A DNA stretch of 64,000 nucleotides from Piper betle (lineage: Eukaryota; Streptophyta; Magnoliopsida; Piperales; Piperaceae): contig JAURVB010014554.1 of NCBI GenBank assembly GCA_033002965.1, positions 124,001 to 188,000 on the forward strand, given 5' to 3'. Both the position numbers and the translations under genes were made by a program. Under the pieces are notes generated by a model that saw nothing but the letters and a program-made list of their open reading frames with translations, made no database searches and was not told the origin of the DNA. Positions 11,226-24,500 of the stretch are shown here, in pieces (within the stretch, counting starts at the first letter, position 1; each line of letters opens with the position of its first letter).

Positions 11226-14200
11226 TTATGTTTCTATACTTTTGAAGCCCCAAGTGCCATCAGAAAACTGCATTCCAGAGTGTGGTTTCCCCTTCACCAC
11301 ACTTGCGGTGAACTCTCTGATTCTTTCTGCTGATTTGCATATCCCACTGCAGCTCCAATCAAAGGATGCAACACAAGCATTCCCAGCTTGCGCTTTCCAC
11401 TCACAATCTGGAACATACCCAACAAATTTGTTTATTATGTGTAGTGAAGAACTGCAAGACAATAGTTGTCGTTTTGCCTTGATGATAACATCACAGCACG
11501 GTTCTTGAGTTTCGAGGAAGGAAAAGAGATTTTATGAAATAAATTAGTATGTTGCTAAAATCATCGTTGGGAAAAGGAAGAAAGTGTTCCATGGTCGTGA
11601 TAAAAAGACAAGGTTGGCTTCACTTTCTATTACAAACTTACCAGGTGGTGTACCACAGCAAAGTCTGCGATCATCTATGTGTTCAACATCCAGACCTATG
11701 AACCAAGATCCCAAAGAGACATCCTCATTTGCATACTTATGAAGAATATGCCTGAGTTAAGCTACAAATTGTAAATACTCAGTGTTTAAAGAAAGCTATT
11801 GCAGAGATGAATATGAGGGAAGTTTCTTACTGATTAATTGAAATATATGTAGCTAAATCTTTGGAGATGGCATACAATTGACCTGTAGCATGTCGAAAGT
11901 ATCTGTTGCCTCCCTCACCAAACTTCCAGTGTTCTGGTTCATGATATCTCACTCCTCTGCTCATTTTTAGAGGATAATTTGTTTAACATTCTTTCTTTTT
12001 ACAAGAGAAGAGAAAGAATAGAAGGACAGCTTACTTCTGAGCTAGAACAGGCCCTGATTTCATACATCCAATATACAAGCGAGGCTTTGAACGATGTCTC
12101 GCCAAGGTCATTCCAAGAGTCGCTGTAAATTGTAAATGAAGATGCAGTTCAATCTTCAGGTTAAAATATTATGAATAGGATTGTAGGAAAGAGTACAAAA
12201 TAATGATATATAAAACTGATATCCTTTGGAACTGACTTTTTCATACTCAAATTATTAACTGCTTTGGTTTCATTATGCCACAAACAAGCCTTCTTTATCT
12301 ACCCTTGATATTGAGCTTCATAAGGTAATGTGGATGTTCACTCTATGTTTACAGAAAGTTGCTTAAGCTGAAAAAAGAAAATCTATGGTTGGAAGAAAGA
12401 TGGTTCACCAATATTGACATGGACATCATCATCAACTTTAATGTAAAACTCTGCATCCCATGTGGCCACAGCTGTGGCAAAATATGTCCTTGTCTTGGCT
12501 GATAACTCAAGGTAACCTTCAACATGTTCCTGAAGAGTCATGTATGAAGGTAGAGTTGGCTTTAAGAAGAAGATTTCTAGAAATTGTGTGTTAGTAAAAC
12601 TGTTAAACATACTACCAAGAATATTACCAATCTCATCAAATCCCCATGTTTCTGGTCTTCTGCCTCAATGGCTTTGTCCAAAATACCACCAGGAGTAGCA
12701 CTGTCGAGAGCATTAATCAGATTTTAGTGTCTGCAGAAGACAATAACAGCACCCTTCTTCCAAATAGGAATATCTAAAAAATGAGTAGATTTGTCTGAGG
12801 ATACTAAGACTCCATTTTGTTTCCATAGAAAGGGCCCAGTTTGAAATTACCAAAATGTTTTGCAAATGTATGCTTGCTCAAATTCAAGACACAAACTACA
12901 AACTATCCATCAAATTTAGGGTTTAAACAAAAACTACAAATTAGCCTTCATCAGGCAATGTAATGTTGATTTTATGCCCAAAAAGTCATCTAAAACTTGC
13001 AAACTAAGAAGAACCTATTAGTCTTGCTACATGTAATGGACTCTGCTAAATTATTTTCACCTATACGAGAATCATGCTAAGGTATGATTTTGAAAACTTC
13101 TTTACCTGTGACCAATAACAAAGCGAACTATAACACCTTTTTCCTCTTCTAATTTCTTTCTCTTTCACCTGATTTGGACAAGCATCAAGGAAAATATTTC
13201 CACTATATCAGGAAAAAGTGAATGACAAAATGGATATAGAAAGTGCTAAATGATAGAAAATGGTAGACCTTGTGGCATCCATGTAGAACGAACTGAGTCC
13301 CTTCTTTTCCGGCTGCTAAAAGCTGTATTAATACCTACAACCATAAAATATTTTTCTCTTCCTGGTTTATCAACAGAGTGCATTTTCTCTGAGATAGGAG
13401 AGCCTTTCAGAATTGATTGCTGAGCAGCCTTTGCAGCAGCTAGTTCCATCTCCAAATTTGAAATGGTTTTGTTCAGTGTTCTACATTTTCAGAAGTAATT
13501 TATTTATCACATTACAAAAATCAGAATACGGGGGAAAATAGCATTATGACTTAAGCAGATTGCTTAACATAATCGTTATCATGCATGCCTTATCCCAGCT
13601 AGGCTAGGGTAGCAGCATGGTTTTCTAGCATAGACTAATTGTTTTAACATCTAAATTAGTGACACTAAAAAGCATCCACAAAAAGAAAGTGGCATGTTTT
13701 TTGTGACGGATGATCTTGGGGGCTACATCATATCGCTTAAATATAATGGTGTAAAATAGAACTTACTGAATGGCAAAGTGGGTTTTTGAAACTCCTCCTA
13801 GCAGGACCTTTGGATCTTGTTTTATTTCTTTCTGGTGAACAAATTCATGAAAGGATTAATATAAGAAAATTGCCTAGGATCAGTGGGGTAAAAAATGGAA
13901 GTAACAATTGTGCCATAAACGGAAGTACTTACTGGTCCGGGGCCACAGTTCTCTGAAATCAGCTTCAATTTTTCATTTTCAATCCCATTCAATCTAGCAA
14001 TGTCTTTAGGTTCAGGTACAGTCCACATTCTGCACTTAAAAGCAATTTCAATATGAACACTTCAACAATACATGCAGATCACACTAATATGACACCCCAA
14101 TATCAACACAAGAATGACTTTCAATCTTGCTTTCTTCCAGAGGGAGTAACATCAAATGAAAATGTATCCATTGTGTCCGAATTTTCCTTATACCCAATTT

Positions 14201-14624
14201 TGAGTTTGCAGATCCATTGTGTCAGAGTTAAGAGCCAAAAATCAGACGTAAGAGAACAATAACCATCATGCATGACCAGTAACTAGTAAATTTGAGATGA
14301 TTCCAATTATAAGCAAAGATCTCCAGATCAGAAGGTGCAAAAACGTGAATTCAGAACGAATAGCTTGTTGAGCAAAACAGTGAAACATGAACAGTGAAGC
14401 ACCGACAATTAGCATCTCAATGAAACACATCCAAAATAATGTTTCAACTTTCAAAGATGGAGGAAAGCAAGATTTGAAAACAATGGGAGCTAAATCACTG
14501 TTTACTACCTGTCTGTGAAGAGCAAACCGACACAGAAACTTCCAAGGCACAGTAGAAAGGTCCATCTTCTAGAGACCACATTCTTTGAAGTGACATCACA
14601 AGCTCCCCTGCTCTTCAAATGCAT
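11226..14624 (-). CDS. Beta-1,3-galactosyltransferase, GT31 with DUF4094, two frameshifts
   Basis: GT31 enzymes add beta-1,3-galactose to arabinogalactan proteins or N-glycans in the Golgi. Eleven minus-strand exons: 14624-14509, 14029-13933, 13831-13767, 13480-13269, 13168-13106, 12700-12628, 12529-12409, 12122-12035, 11956-11831, 11751-11642 and 11407 to about 11260. Order: short cytosolic tail, signal anchor ([16 protein letters not shown]), DUF4094 with [15 protein letters not shown], then the GT31 domain with [26 protein letters not shown], the DxD metal site [19 protein letters not shown] and conserved Cys in RRLCC and CSGIC. All phases agree except for two single-base losses: one A in the exon 5 run after the acceptor (near 13164) and one base at RE|VH in the last exon (near 11312). 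Corrected length would be 406 residues. As written, the C-terminus reads on to 11226. Either a freshly broken gene or sequence error. Confidence 0.85.
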
Positions 14625-17550
14625 CTCCTTCTATCCTCTCGTCACCGATCCAAAGCTCGGCAGCAACTCTCACCTCTCCACCCAACGCCCATCAATCAAC
14701 CACAGACTAAATACAAAAACCCAGATGACAAGTACAGCTCCAATTAGCCCAGATCACCTCCCGAAACAGCAAGATAATCCAAGGTGATCAAGATAAGCGG
14801 ACAGGTGAAGTCTGGAAGAAGCCAACATGCCACAACTGTTCCCAGCTTCCAAAACTAGCAAAGGAGGTATGAGATTCGGACGGTTTTAAGAGAATTGCTT
14901 TGAGAGTAATGGGAAGTAAAGAGAAGATGTAAAGAGTTGGAAAGAAGGAGTCTTTGGGGGTGAGAGAGGTGACCAAGAAGCTTTCTCTTTTTGCCGGTCT
15001 CTGATTCTTTGTGCTCATGTGTGTTAGAGCTTTGAGGTGGGAGAAGTCTGCTAGCCAACTAACTGCACTGTTAGTTTGGTTTCCGAGTCCAATGACCACC
15101 TACTCCTCAAGAAACTCTTGTTTTACATTGTCTTATTTTCTTAATGTTGATCATCTTCTCCAAATCACAAGGCGACACAATTGACTTTGATCAAGGTTTG
15201 GGGTGTGACACATGATGTGAACATATGAACAGGTGATGACCAATGCATTTTTTCCTTCATGGGAGATTGGGACCAATTTTTAAAATGGTGATCAAATGGA
15301 CAAAAATAATGGGAGGGGAAGAGGATTTTAGTGAATGCGATGTTGTCCACTAGTTCCAAGTACAATGAACAAATTATTTTTTGAGATCTCGCCGTGGTAC
15401 TTCTTCATTTGAGCTCTCATTTTTCATATCTAAATGCCACTCACTGTTCATTTGTTGAATCTTGTGCCTATTTGCACCAGGAATTTGATCTGCATTCTGT
15501 GTCTATTTAGGTTGGAGTTTGGACTGGTGTTAAGACTTGAACTAGAAATCAGACTCTTAACCTAACCTTCTTCACGATTGAAATGTTTGATTTAAAAATT
15601 GAGTAAATGAAACGACTCCGGGCTTGTGTCTATTCAATATGACTCGACTCAAGATTGGTATTATGTCTAGCAAATTAGATTTTTATTTTATCTTGAACTT
15701 TCTTCTAATAAATTACTAAAATAATAAAACAGGAAGGAGATCATGACTCATGGTTAGTTTAACTAAGAATATAGAGTTAAGGCTTACCATATCTCAAGCT
15801 TTTTATTCAAATATTATAACAAAATCATGGTACTTAAAATTAAACGTCATCATCGTATGTTATGCTAAATGGGAGTATACATTAACATAAATTAAGCTAA
15901 CTCTAGCCCAACTGTACTCAATCAACTTGAGTACGATCGTTAGGCTCATCTCAAATTTAAAGGCAAACAAATTGAGTTTGAGCAGATCAAAACTCGACCC
16001 GAATCGCATAAAATTAAATAAGTAATAAAGAATTGTAGGGAAAGAACATTGACTGGTATTTGTATTAATTTTAAGGGTAAGAAGAAGATGGTAGAGATGA
16101 AAGCAAACTTTATCTTTCATCATAGCCTTGTTCTTTAGAAGTGGCTTAACTACGTGAAACACAACTTTTTCAGGTGCAATGTGTGCTTTTTGCAGTAATC
16201 ATCTTGTGAGAAAAGGTGGTTCACCATGATTGTTGCAGCAAGCAGCATGTATGATAAAAGATGCCTCTCAAAGAGGGGAGGAAGAAAGTGAATGCTAGCT
16301 TGACCAACATCACATGTAACAGCATCCAAGCTAAGCTTTTATTAATTAACTAAGATTATATGTTAAGAGCCTCAGATTTGTGAGATTTGGAATAATATTG
16401 GCGTTCTCATCTCATGAAAGTAAGAGGGAAGAGAAGAGACCACACATGGGCTTGTGCAGTACCGATAAATGGGCCCTTGCTGCTACTCAATTATGGACCG
16501 TACACGTTGGTGCCAGGCTTGTATGGGCCCCGGAGACCCGTTCTGGCCCACTTCTGTCCTTCCCTCTCTTTCCGTCCAAACACTCGCACTCACTAGGCCC
16601 ACCCCCTTAATTAACCTAATTAAGAAAAAAATTTGTTTTCAATTATTTTAATCAAAGTGAATTTTGGATTAATTCATGGGTAATGGTAAAAGATAAATTA
16701 TAGCTTGTTAGAGAATACCCATGTATTAGATGAGGCCACACAATCGGAAAAACTGGTTCAAACTATGCAATTCTACAAACTGCGAATTTGATCGAAAGCC
16801 TAGTTCGTAAAACATTTTGAATTAAATTAAAATCTAATAATCTCTCAATGATGATCAAAGCTGAAACTTCGTCCATCTAAATATGTCGGTGCATGCTGAG
16901 TGTTTACAACCAATTTTGCTTTTTTCTTATTTACGAGTGGATCGATTGTACGTGATAACTTGGAGTCGTAGCTGGGCAGGATGACCCATGTCGGCCCAAG
17001 CATTGAATCCTCAATTGTCTGCAATTTTTTACTCGATCTGTTCATCACTCAATCTTGTACAGGAGTTCATCTCGATCTTGTGCGGCTACTGAGAGGCTGA
17101 TAGGAACAAGGGGTTGATTAGGGTTAAAATGAGGAGATTTCTGTGGCATGGCCACTAATTGGAAAGTAACAAAATATTTTCTTCTTTAAATTTTACAACG
17201 GGAAATGTTTATAAGAAAATAGTAGAAGGGTAGGATCAGGTTGCTGGTACAGTGAAACTTCCATATAAAATAAACAGTACCCGTTCATTATTCCTTTATC
17301 ATAAAATCAAAATCAATATTACAAACAATTCAAGCAAGTTCGAGATCAATGTAAATTAGGATCACATCAAATACTGCTTCTACCAATTTACGTCAAGCAT
17401 GAATTGTTATCATGGAATGGTATGAATTGATCGGTTCACATCCATTCCCACAAGTTACAACATCAGTAAGCCTAAACATGGTCAGTGAATGTTCACCGTA
17501 AACTCCGTCGAAATGTTAAAAAGCAGCATACTACTGAAAACAGTCATCGT
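14625..17550. other. Intergenic, no gene seen
   Basis: The first ~400 bp is the likely 5' leader and promoter of the galactosyltransferase. Between 15540 and 16010 there are degenerate gactcgactc / gagttgagc-style stretches like those in the hAT-like repeats elsewhere in the window. Around 16440-16610 is a GC-richer patch with several GGGCCC/TGGGCC motifs but no supported coding sequence. The remainder is AT-rich. Confidence 0.35.
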
Positions 17551-18190
17551 TCATGATGCATCTTCCAAGATTTTAAAAGGAGCAGCAGACACTTCATCTG
17601 GAAACACATGCTTGAAATATTCTTCGTAACCAGCTCGTGTTCCATCCTCTTGTAGATAGGCTGCCTCCTTTAACCTTTCTGGGCAGCTTGTCTTGCACCA
17701 CACTGACATCTCCATTGCTACAGAACCCTTCCTCCAAAACATGGCTCTTTCATCTTTCAAATCAGGCGCTGTAGTTCTCAAGTATCTGAAAGCTCTGTCA
17801 AAAATTTGGCGAGACCTTCGGTGACGCTCCTTGTTTTTCTCAATGTAATCTTCGTCACTCTCTTGCAACTCAGAACCCAACCCATCTTTAATACCAGCAG
17901 AGGCTTCAAATTTGGCATAACTGATCCATACCTTTACATGCTTCTCATATAGCTGTCGGGTTCTTCCAAATTCACCCTCTAATATATCAAAGTCAATATA
18001 AGCCTTCCAGAGAAGCTCAGGCATATCCAAAGCCCTTTCAAAAATGGAACGAGCCTTCTCCAGTTCATTATATCGCAGTTCAAATTTAATGTAAGAAAGC
18101 CATTTCTTGTTGATCAGGCATCCAGCTCATCCATCTCTCAAAGATTTGCCTAGCACCTGCAACATTCTCGACCATCTCCTTCATATGGAT
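17551..18190 (-). pseudogene. Crooked-neck (CRNKL1/Clf1) splicing factor fragment
   Basis: Crooked-neck is a HAT-repeat scaffold of the NineTeen/Prp19-associated spliceosome. The minus strand, without introns, holds GARQIFERWMSWMPDQQ (from an early HAT repeat), FELRYNELEKARSIFERAL, then directly DMPELLWKAYIDFDILEGEF and HVKVWISYAKFEAS from the C-terminal repeats, ending GYEEYFKHVFPDEV. In family members the first and later blocks are separated by several hundred residues, so an internal deletion is present. There are also frameshifts near 18105 and 17737 (frame returns near 17675), and about seven residues are missing in the QLYEK..HVKVW stretch. The lack of introns and scrambled joins fit a truncated, possibly retro-copied pseudogene. 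Confidence 0.8.
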
Positions 18191-18714
18191 GTATTAGTAC
18201 CAATATGGGATGTTAAATTGCTATCTCAATAATCATTAACGTGTAGTTGCGGAACACAAATATCTCGTTTTCGACAACACTATTCATACAAACGGTTTGA
18301 ACTTTGAAGACCCAGATGCTAATTTGAAGGCAAAATCCGTTGCCAATATTAAACCATATCAACTGATCACTAAAAAGTCAAGCTTTAATAGTGGAACCAA
18401 TAAAGGTGGATTGAGAGGAGTTACAAGCTCCAAATGCAATTATGCAAGATATCAGACTCCAAGCTAAAACTCAACTATAGAAAATTAAATAATTAATAAT
18501 ATATATCACCGGAAAAAGGCATTGATGAACAGTAAGTGGCCTTGACAACAAGCACTTTGAGGCCATTCTTTTGTGTATAGATAAGACCAGTACTAGCCTG
18601 CGACATCCCATATATGAGTGCCAGATAAATATAAAGGGGTGGAGACCATATGTATAACTTGTGAATTCTTATTACTTCTGTCCCCAATTAGTAGTCAGAA
18701 TTGTTCTGGAGGGC

Positions 18715-19310
18715 ATGTTACCTTACTTGGCAGCGGTTCTCATTCAGCTAATGTGGGCAGGCCTATATCTTCTCTCCAAGGCTGCTTTCAATTCTGGGCT
18801 CAGTCCTTTTGTGATTTCTTTCTATAGACAAGTCGTTGCTGGTATAATCCTGATTCCAATTGCCATTCTGAAAGAAATTAGGTGAACCGCTTGATGATTA
18901 TCAACTGAATATCTGTTGAAATGCTCTTGTTCTATATTAATAATTTATCTCTTTTTCAAGATAGAAATTTTCACTAACACTTCCAACAACATGATTGATT
19001 AGGCGTAAGAATACAGAGTTCTCGTGGAGATTTTTTCGCGATATCTGTCCTTGCACTGGGGTGAGCAATATGTTTTATATACTTCATCTTTTTTTCTTTG
19101 AAAGTAAGTATATAAGCACCATCATACTGTTCTTTACGTCGTGAAGATATATAATTAATTTGCAATTCTTGAATTGTGATGCTCAGAATAACTGGATTGT
19201 TATATTTGTATGTTACTGGCCTCAAGCTCACTTCTTCAACCTCTGTTGCTTCTGCTACAAATACCGTTCCAGTTTTTACTTTCCTATGGGCTTTTTTATT
19301 CAAGGTAAAA
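18715..19310 (+). pseudogene. WAT1-like (EamA, nodulin MtN21) transporter, 5' remnant
   Basis: WAT1/UMAMIT proteins are ten-pass membrane carriers for auxin or amino acids in plants. The block 18715-18882 encodes MLPYLAAVLIQLMWAGLYLL and SKAAFNSGLSPFVISFYRQV, the first two membrane segments and the typical loop of this family. A short, poorly matching exon-like piece (RKNTEFSWRFF) follows near 19003-19060. A later block, about 19186-19304, encodes TGLKLTSSTSVASATNTVP then VFTFLWAFLFK, which matches the ATNLIPVxTFxxA region of the family, followed by a good GTAAAA donor. Right after it lies the copia remnant, and no further WAT1 exons are found on the other side. So the gene is cut short, missing more than half. 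Whether the copia insertion did this is inferred. Confidence 0.7.
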
Positions 19311-21279
19311 TACTATTTATAGAGATGAAAAGTACAAAGAATATATATTATCCAAGAAGATTTTTAGAAACGTCAATAAGCCACGTGAAAATTGTGAAAC
19401 ATAGCCCTCATCATCTAGCACACCTGTTGACATCAGGTTCAATCTTAAATCAGGAATATCACATACATTTTTCAAAACAAGTTTGCAACTAGAATCTGTC
19501 ACAATATGCACATCACCATGACCAATAATTTTAGAAGTCTCATTGTTGCCCATCTTCACCACACCTAAATCAACTGTCACATAGGTGTTGAAGAAATCTC
19601 TACATGGAGTAGCATGAAACGATGTGTCATAATCAATCACTCAACTAATATCATCATTAGTTATCAAACAATCATTTCCATCATCAAGTATGATTAGTAT
19701 ATCTTCTGTTGTAACATTGACAGTCTTATCATCTTCACTCTTATTGTCAAGCACCTTATCATTTCTTAGATCTTTCTTGTATTTGTAACAGTTTTGCTTC
19801 TTATGGCTGGCTTTATCACAATAAAAGCACTTGAAGGTCTTGTTTCTAAATTTAGACTTTCCTCTACTCTTATCTCTTCCACTTGGATTCGTACTCTTTA
19901 ATCTTCCCCGAGAACTAAATTCAGAAACCAAAGATTGAGAAGAATTAGAGAAGGTTACATGTTGTGTTTTCCTTCTCACTGTTTCACTCAAAAGACAACT
20001 TGAAACCATATCAAAAGTCAGCTGCTTGTCAGAATTATTCAAGAAAATAACTAAAGGTTCCCAAGATTCTGGTAAAGTATTCAATAATAGACAAGCTTGT
20101 CAAGCATCATCAAGAGGCATATTCAAACTAGATAATTAAGTTAATATACCTTGCATCTCATTGATGTAGTCACTGACTTCTGTCTCATCCATATACCGAA
20201 GATTCATTAACCTTCTGACCAGCAAATTTCGATTTTCGGGAGTGTCTCTCTCATACATATACAAGAGTTTATCCCAAAGTTCCTTAGATGTCTTTGTTCC
20301 AGTCACATGGTTATATATATTCTGTTCTAACCATTGACTGATCAAAGGCATGCATTTTCTATCCATCTTGATCCATTCTATCGTGACACTCGACTCAACC
20401 TTGACAATAAATAGAGGAGGAGGAATTGAAGGAGCCTTCCCTTCATCGGTCACAATCGAAGTAGCACTCAATGGTGGACTGGACGACTCAAGAGGACCAA
20501 GAATTTGATCATATAAATCCTTGGTGAATAAATAATCAATCATACGACCCTTTTAGTAATGCCAATTAAACTTACCCTTAAGGGCGACCATCTTAACATG
20601 TTTCTCATCATTCATCTTGACACAAAATGTTACTACCCAAAAATAAGACAAATAAAAGAACCAAAGCATAAACCAAAGCTCTGATACTACTTGTTGGAAA
20701 ATAGACACTCTAGCGGAAACAACCCAGAAAATATTTCCCCTCAAAATGAAATGAAAACAAATATAAGATGAATAGGAGACATCAAGATAAAAATGGATGA
20801 AAACTTTCTTCTAAATTAGGAAAAAAAAAACCAACCTACTCGATCAACTATGATCAAGAAAATCTCTTACAATCAAGTATCGAATAAAAGTTTGACAAAA
20901 CCCTTCTAATACAAATCAGACCAATAACAAGATCTGAAATATACAATTTTTGAGAAATACAATATATGAGAAATTAACTTACACCTCAAAAGAAATTAGA
21001 TCAACCTCACACCTTGGATTAAGACCCCGACTTCAATTTGAGATGATGAAAAACTTCTCTAAACTCTCCCTTTATGAGTCAAATATGCTCAAAAACTCTC
21101 AAGAGGATATTCTGTTTAATATCAACAAAGTTCTCCTTTATATAGAAGTATATGAGTACAATTCTAAAAGTCGTCTCGTTAAACTTCTATAGAAAAGACG
21201 AAATCACACATAAGTGTACAAAACACCAACTATTAGTGTGATAAACCGAAAAGTCAAAACTTAAAATTGAATTCTTTCA
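19311..21279 (-). mobile_element. Ty1/copia remnant: 5' LTR, gag, start of protease
   Basis: Reading on the minus strand: a 5' LTR (about 21279-20692, starting TGAAAG and ending CAACA), a primer site tagtatcagagc (one change from tggtatcagagc) at about 20690-20679, and gag. The gag frames are 20543-20136 and 20084-19641, with WIKMDRKCMPLISQWLEQ and the zinc knuckle CFYCDKASHKKQNCYKYKKD region (CX2CX4HX4C). A protease start follows at 19640-19317 (SFHATPCRDFFNTY, VCDIPDLRLNLMSTG). The active-site Asp-Ser/Thr-Gly is altered to Asp-Tyr-Asp. Stop codons split gag. Integrase, reverse transcriptase, RNase H and the 3' LTR are missing, so the element ends abruptly near 19311 next to the WAT1-like remnant. 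No target duplication can be checked. Confidence 0.82.
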
Positions 21280-21579
21280 ATATGAATGGTTGAAGGAAAC
21301 TCAACAATTATTGTAATATACAAAATTTTAGATAGGTTGGGCTTCGTACATATAATTGAGTTGTCTTTGATGCCAAAAAATTTGATTTATTTTACATCTA
21401 TCCTGCCTGCATGATGTCTGTTCTAGGCTGTGAAGGAGCTCACAATTATTTGGCAACAACCCAACCAACGAAACTAGTTACAAAGAAGATCTTACTGTTA
21501 CATCAAATAGATAAATGTTGACTAATCTGGTTAACATTGAGCTTGGTAAAATGAAATAATATGTTGTAAAAACTAACTG

Positions 21580-24500
21580 TCAGACAAGCATAACTTTGTT
21601 CTTCTCATCTACAGTCAGGTCCACCTTCACCCACTTGGTTCTAAATGTAATCACGAGAAGGGTGCAGGCCTGGCAAAAGAGGCCACAAATCATCCCTATC
21701 CACAATCCCTGCAAAGCAAGTAAAGTTATTAAGCCTATTAATAGATCCACTTTTCTTTTCCTTTCCTTGAATGTTTAACTGCACTTATGTCAACCGCAAA
21801 GAAAATTCACTGAGAATAAGAATGTCATATCCTATGCTTCAAAACTGTCCAAGAATAATGCACGTGTCCGACGAAAGGGGAACAAAATTTGATACAAAGG
21901 GATCAAGAACCATCTTAATTTTCAACCTCATCTTCCTTGTAACCTTTTTACTTGAAAAAAATGGTGAAGTTTTATGTCTGACATGTATATATGGAGCAAA
22001 CTCATTTTAAGTTGGCAGGTACCAAACAATGAATATGCTGAAAAAAAAAGAAAAGCTAAAAAAATTGAACTTCCTACCTCAGCATGTAACTGTGTCTTGA
22101 ATCCAAGGAGGATAGCAATTGGCATGCCAATGATATAGAATGCAGCTAAGTTGGTCCAGGCTGCCAGATGCTGCCAACCACATCCTCTAGAAACACCTGC
22201 AGTGTCAAACGCATTACATTAAATCGAATTAAACGAAGACGAAGTATCTTTTTTCTCGAGAAAAAATCACTTCATGATTTAAAATCTATCATTTATGAAG
22301 ACATTATCCCAACTGATATTTAAACTTTTATGTCACTCTCTCCCTCGTTCAGGATTGTATATCTCAAGCAAGGCGTCCAGCATAACTTATACCACAGTGT
22401 TCTTGTATGGATTTTATGTCATTAATTTACATGTGGAAGTAATCAATAGGTGATACAAAATTCACGCCTCCAACTTCCTGGAATTTGGTGTAAATGACAG
22501 TGACAATGGTGTAACTTAAGGACAGAGTAAAGGTTGTTAAAATTGATCATGCACCTGAAAGGACTCCTTGAGCAGAATCGAACAAAATGGACACAGCAAG
22601 AGGCAGTGTCATGGAAGCAAATGCGGATTTGATTTCAGGACTGTCACTGAAAGAACTAGCCCACAAATTATGACCAAATGCCAGTGACAAAATAACTGCT
22701 AGAGCAAGAACCACTGAAAGCTTTAGAGTGACAGCCGTTGCATTCTTTGCTTTTTCAATATTTCCAGCCCCCAGCTCGTTGGATACGCGAGTACTACATC
22801 AGAAATTGAAGCCAGTAAGATCAATGGCAGAAGAGATAAACAAAGAAAATGCGGCACTTTAGATGGAATTAAATACCTTATTGCAGCCGCAAAACCGTAA
22901 GTTATGGTGAATGTCACAGCTTCAGTGTTTACACTGCAAACATTGAAGAAGATGAACTAGCTATTAGCTTACGGATTTTTGGTATAAATTCAGATCAAAT
23001 GAGCTTAACATGTCAGTTGCTACCGTACCACATAGCAATAAGTGAAGTGCTTGTCTCATGGTTGGGCATCAGACCGGCAAGTAACACAAGAATCTCAAAC
23101 GCCCAGTACTCCAAGCTGCATGGGCAAGGATACCAATTGTCTATTACTAAAACTTTCCAGAACCAAATCAACTTGTGAGAGTCAAATTGGATGAATTCAT
23201 AGGTAGCATTATCTTCTCACCAAACCATAATGGCGGATGGAATTGCCAGCTTCATGCTGGGAAGAACAAACCGAAAGGACTCCATAGAAAGACCTTTCCA
23301 GGTACAACGACAGGTCTCTGAATAGTTAACATAAAGTGCAAGCATAATGAAAGAGATCCACAGGGAAATTGCAGCTGCCAGAGGAGCCCCTTTGTATCCC
23401 ATTGATGTCTTATACACGAGAAGGTAGGCCAAACCAACATTTATGAGTAATGGCAAGAGAGAGCAAATGACCAGAGGTTTAATAACAGATTGGGTCTGCA
23501 GAAATCTCAGAAAGCATTGGATAAACCCATACGCGAATAATCCCGGAGCAAGATATTTCAAGTACAGGCCTGCCATCCTCGCTATTTGGGGATCTTGATG
23601 GAGAAAAATCAGAATATAGTCTGAAAAGAACCAGAGGAGCGAAACAATGACGGAGAAAAAGAAGGTAGTGATCACGGATGACTGGAGATAGATCCCCAAC
23701 ATCTTATACAACTGCGCTCCATATGCTTGACCGCAAAGAGTTTCCAGAGCCCCACTTAACCCAGTCTGATAAAATCAGATAATTAAGCACTCAGAATTAG
23801 CTCACAAGCAATATCAACAACAATCTAAGTTAGTCATAACGAAGGAACAACGAAGAAATGACTTTGATTGCAAAATCTTCCCAATCAAACCATGTTTACA
23901 AGCTTCACATGAACTGGTCAAGATCCATCACACGCTATTTTTGCAAAACAGTATCTACAAAAACAGAAAGTGAACAGGAAAGAAAAGACAGGACAAAAGG
24001 AATGATGGCTCAAACAAAAACGGGGAATAATAGAGAAGATGTCTTTCTAAGATGGCAATTTTGATTAGAAAATCTTCCAAAAGAATCAAACCATGTTCTC
24101 AAGCTCACATAAATTAGTTAAGACCATCATACACCATTTATGTTAAACATTATCTACAGAGATGGAAAGTGCAACAGGAGCAAAAAGACAGCGCACTGTA
24201 AAACAAAATGGAAGAGATGGGCAGCAATTAAATGACTTAAAGATCGGAACTTTGGAAGCTAAATCTTCCCCTATCAATCAAGCCAAGTTCAGTAGCTTCG
24301 CATAAAATGGTTGTAAGTCCAATCAATCATTCACCATTTTACGTTAAAAACAATACATACAAACACAGAAAAAAGACGGGAAAAGACAAAATCATTTAGA
24401 AGAAGACAAATAAGTATCACCATGAGTGCAAGGCCGGTGACCCAGGCCCAGGAGTTGGCGAGGGTGGATCCGGCAAGCTCAAGCTCTCCAAGGTGGCCGG

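Noticed and set aside
16380..16651. Overlapping open frames in a GC-richer patch
   Set aside because: Three frames are open at once, which reflects composition rather than coding.
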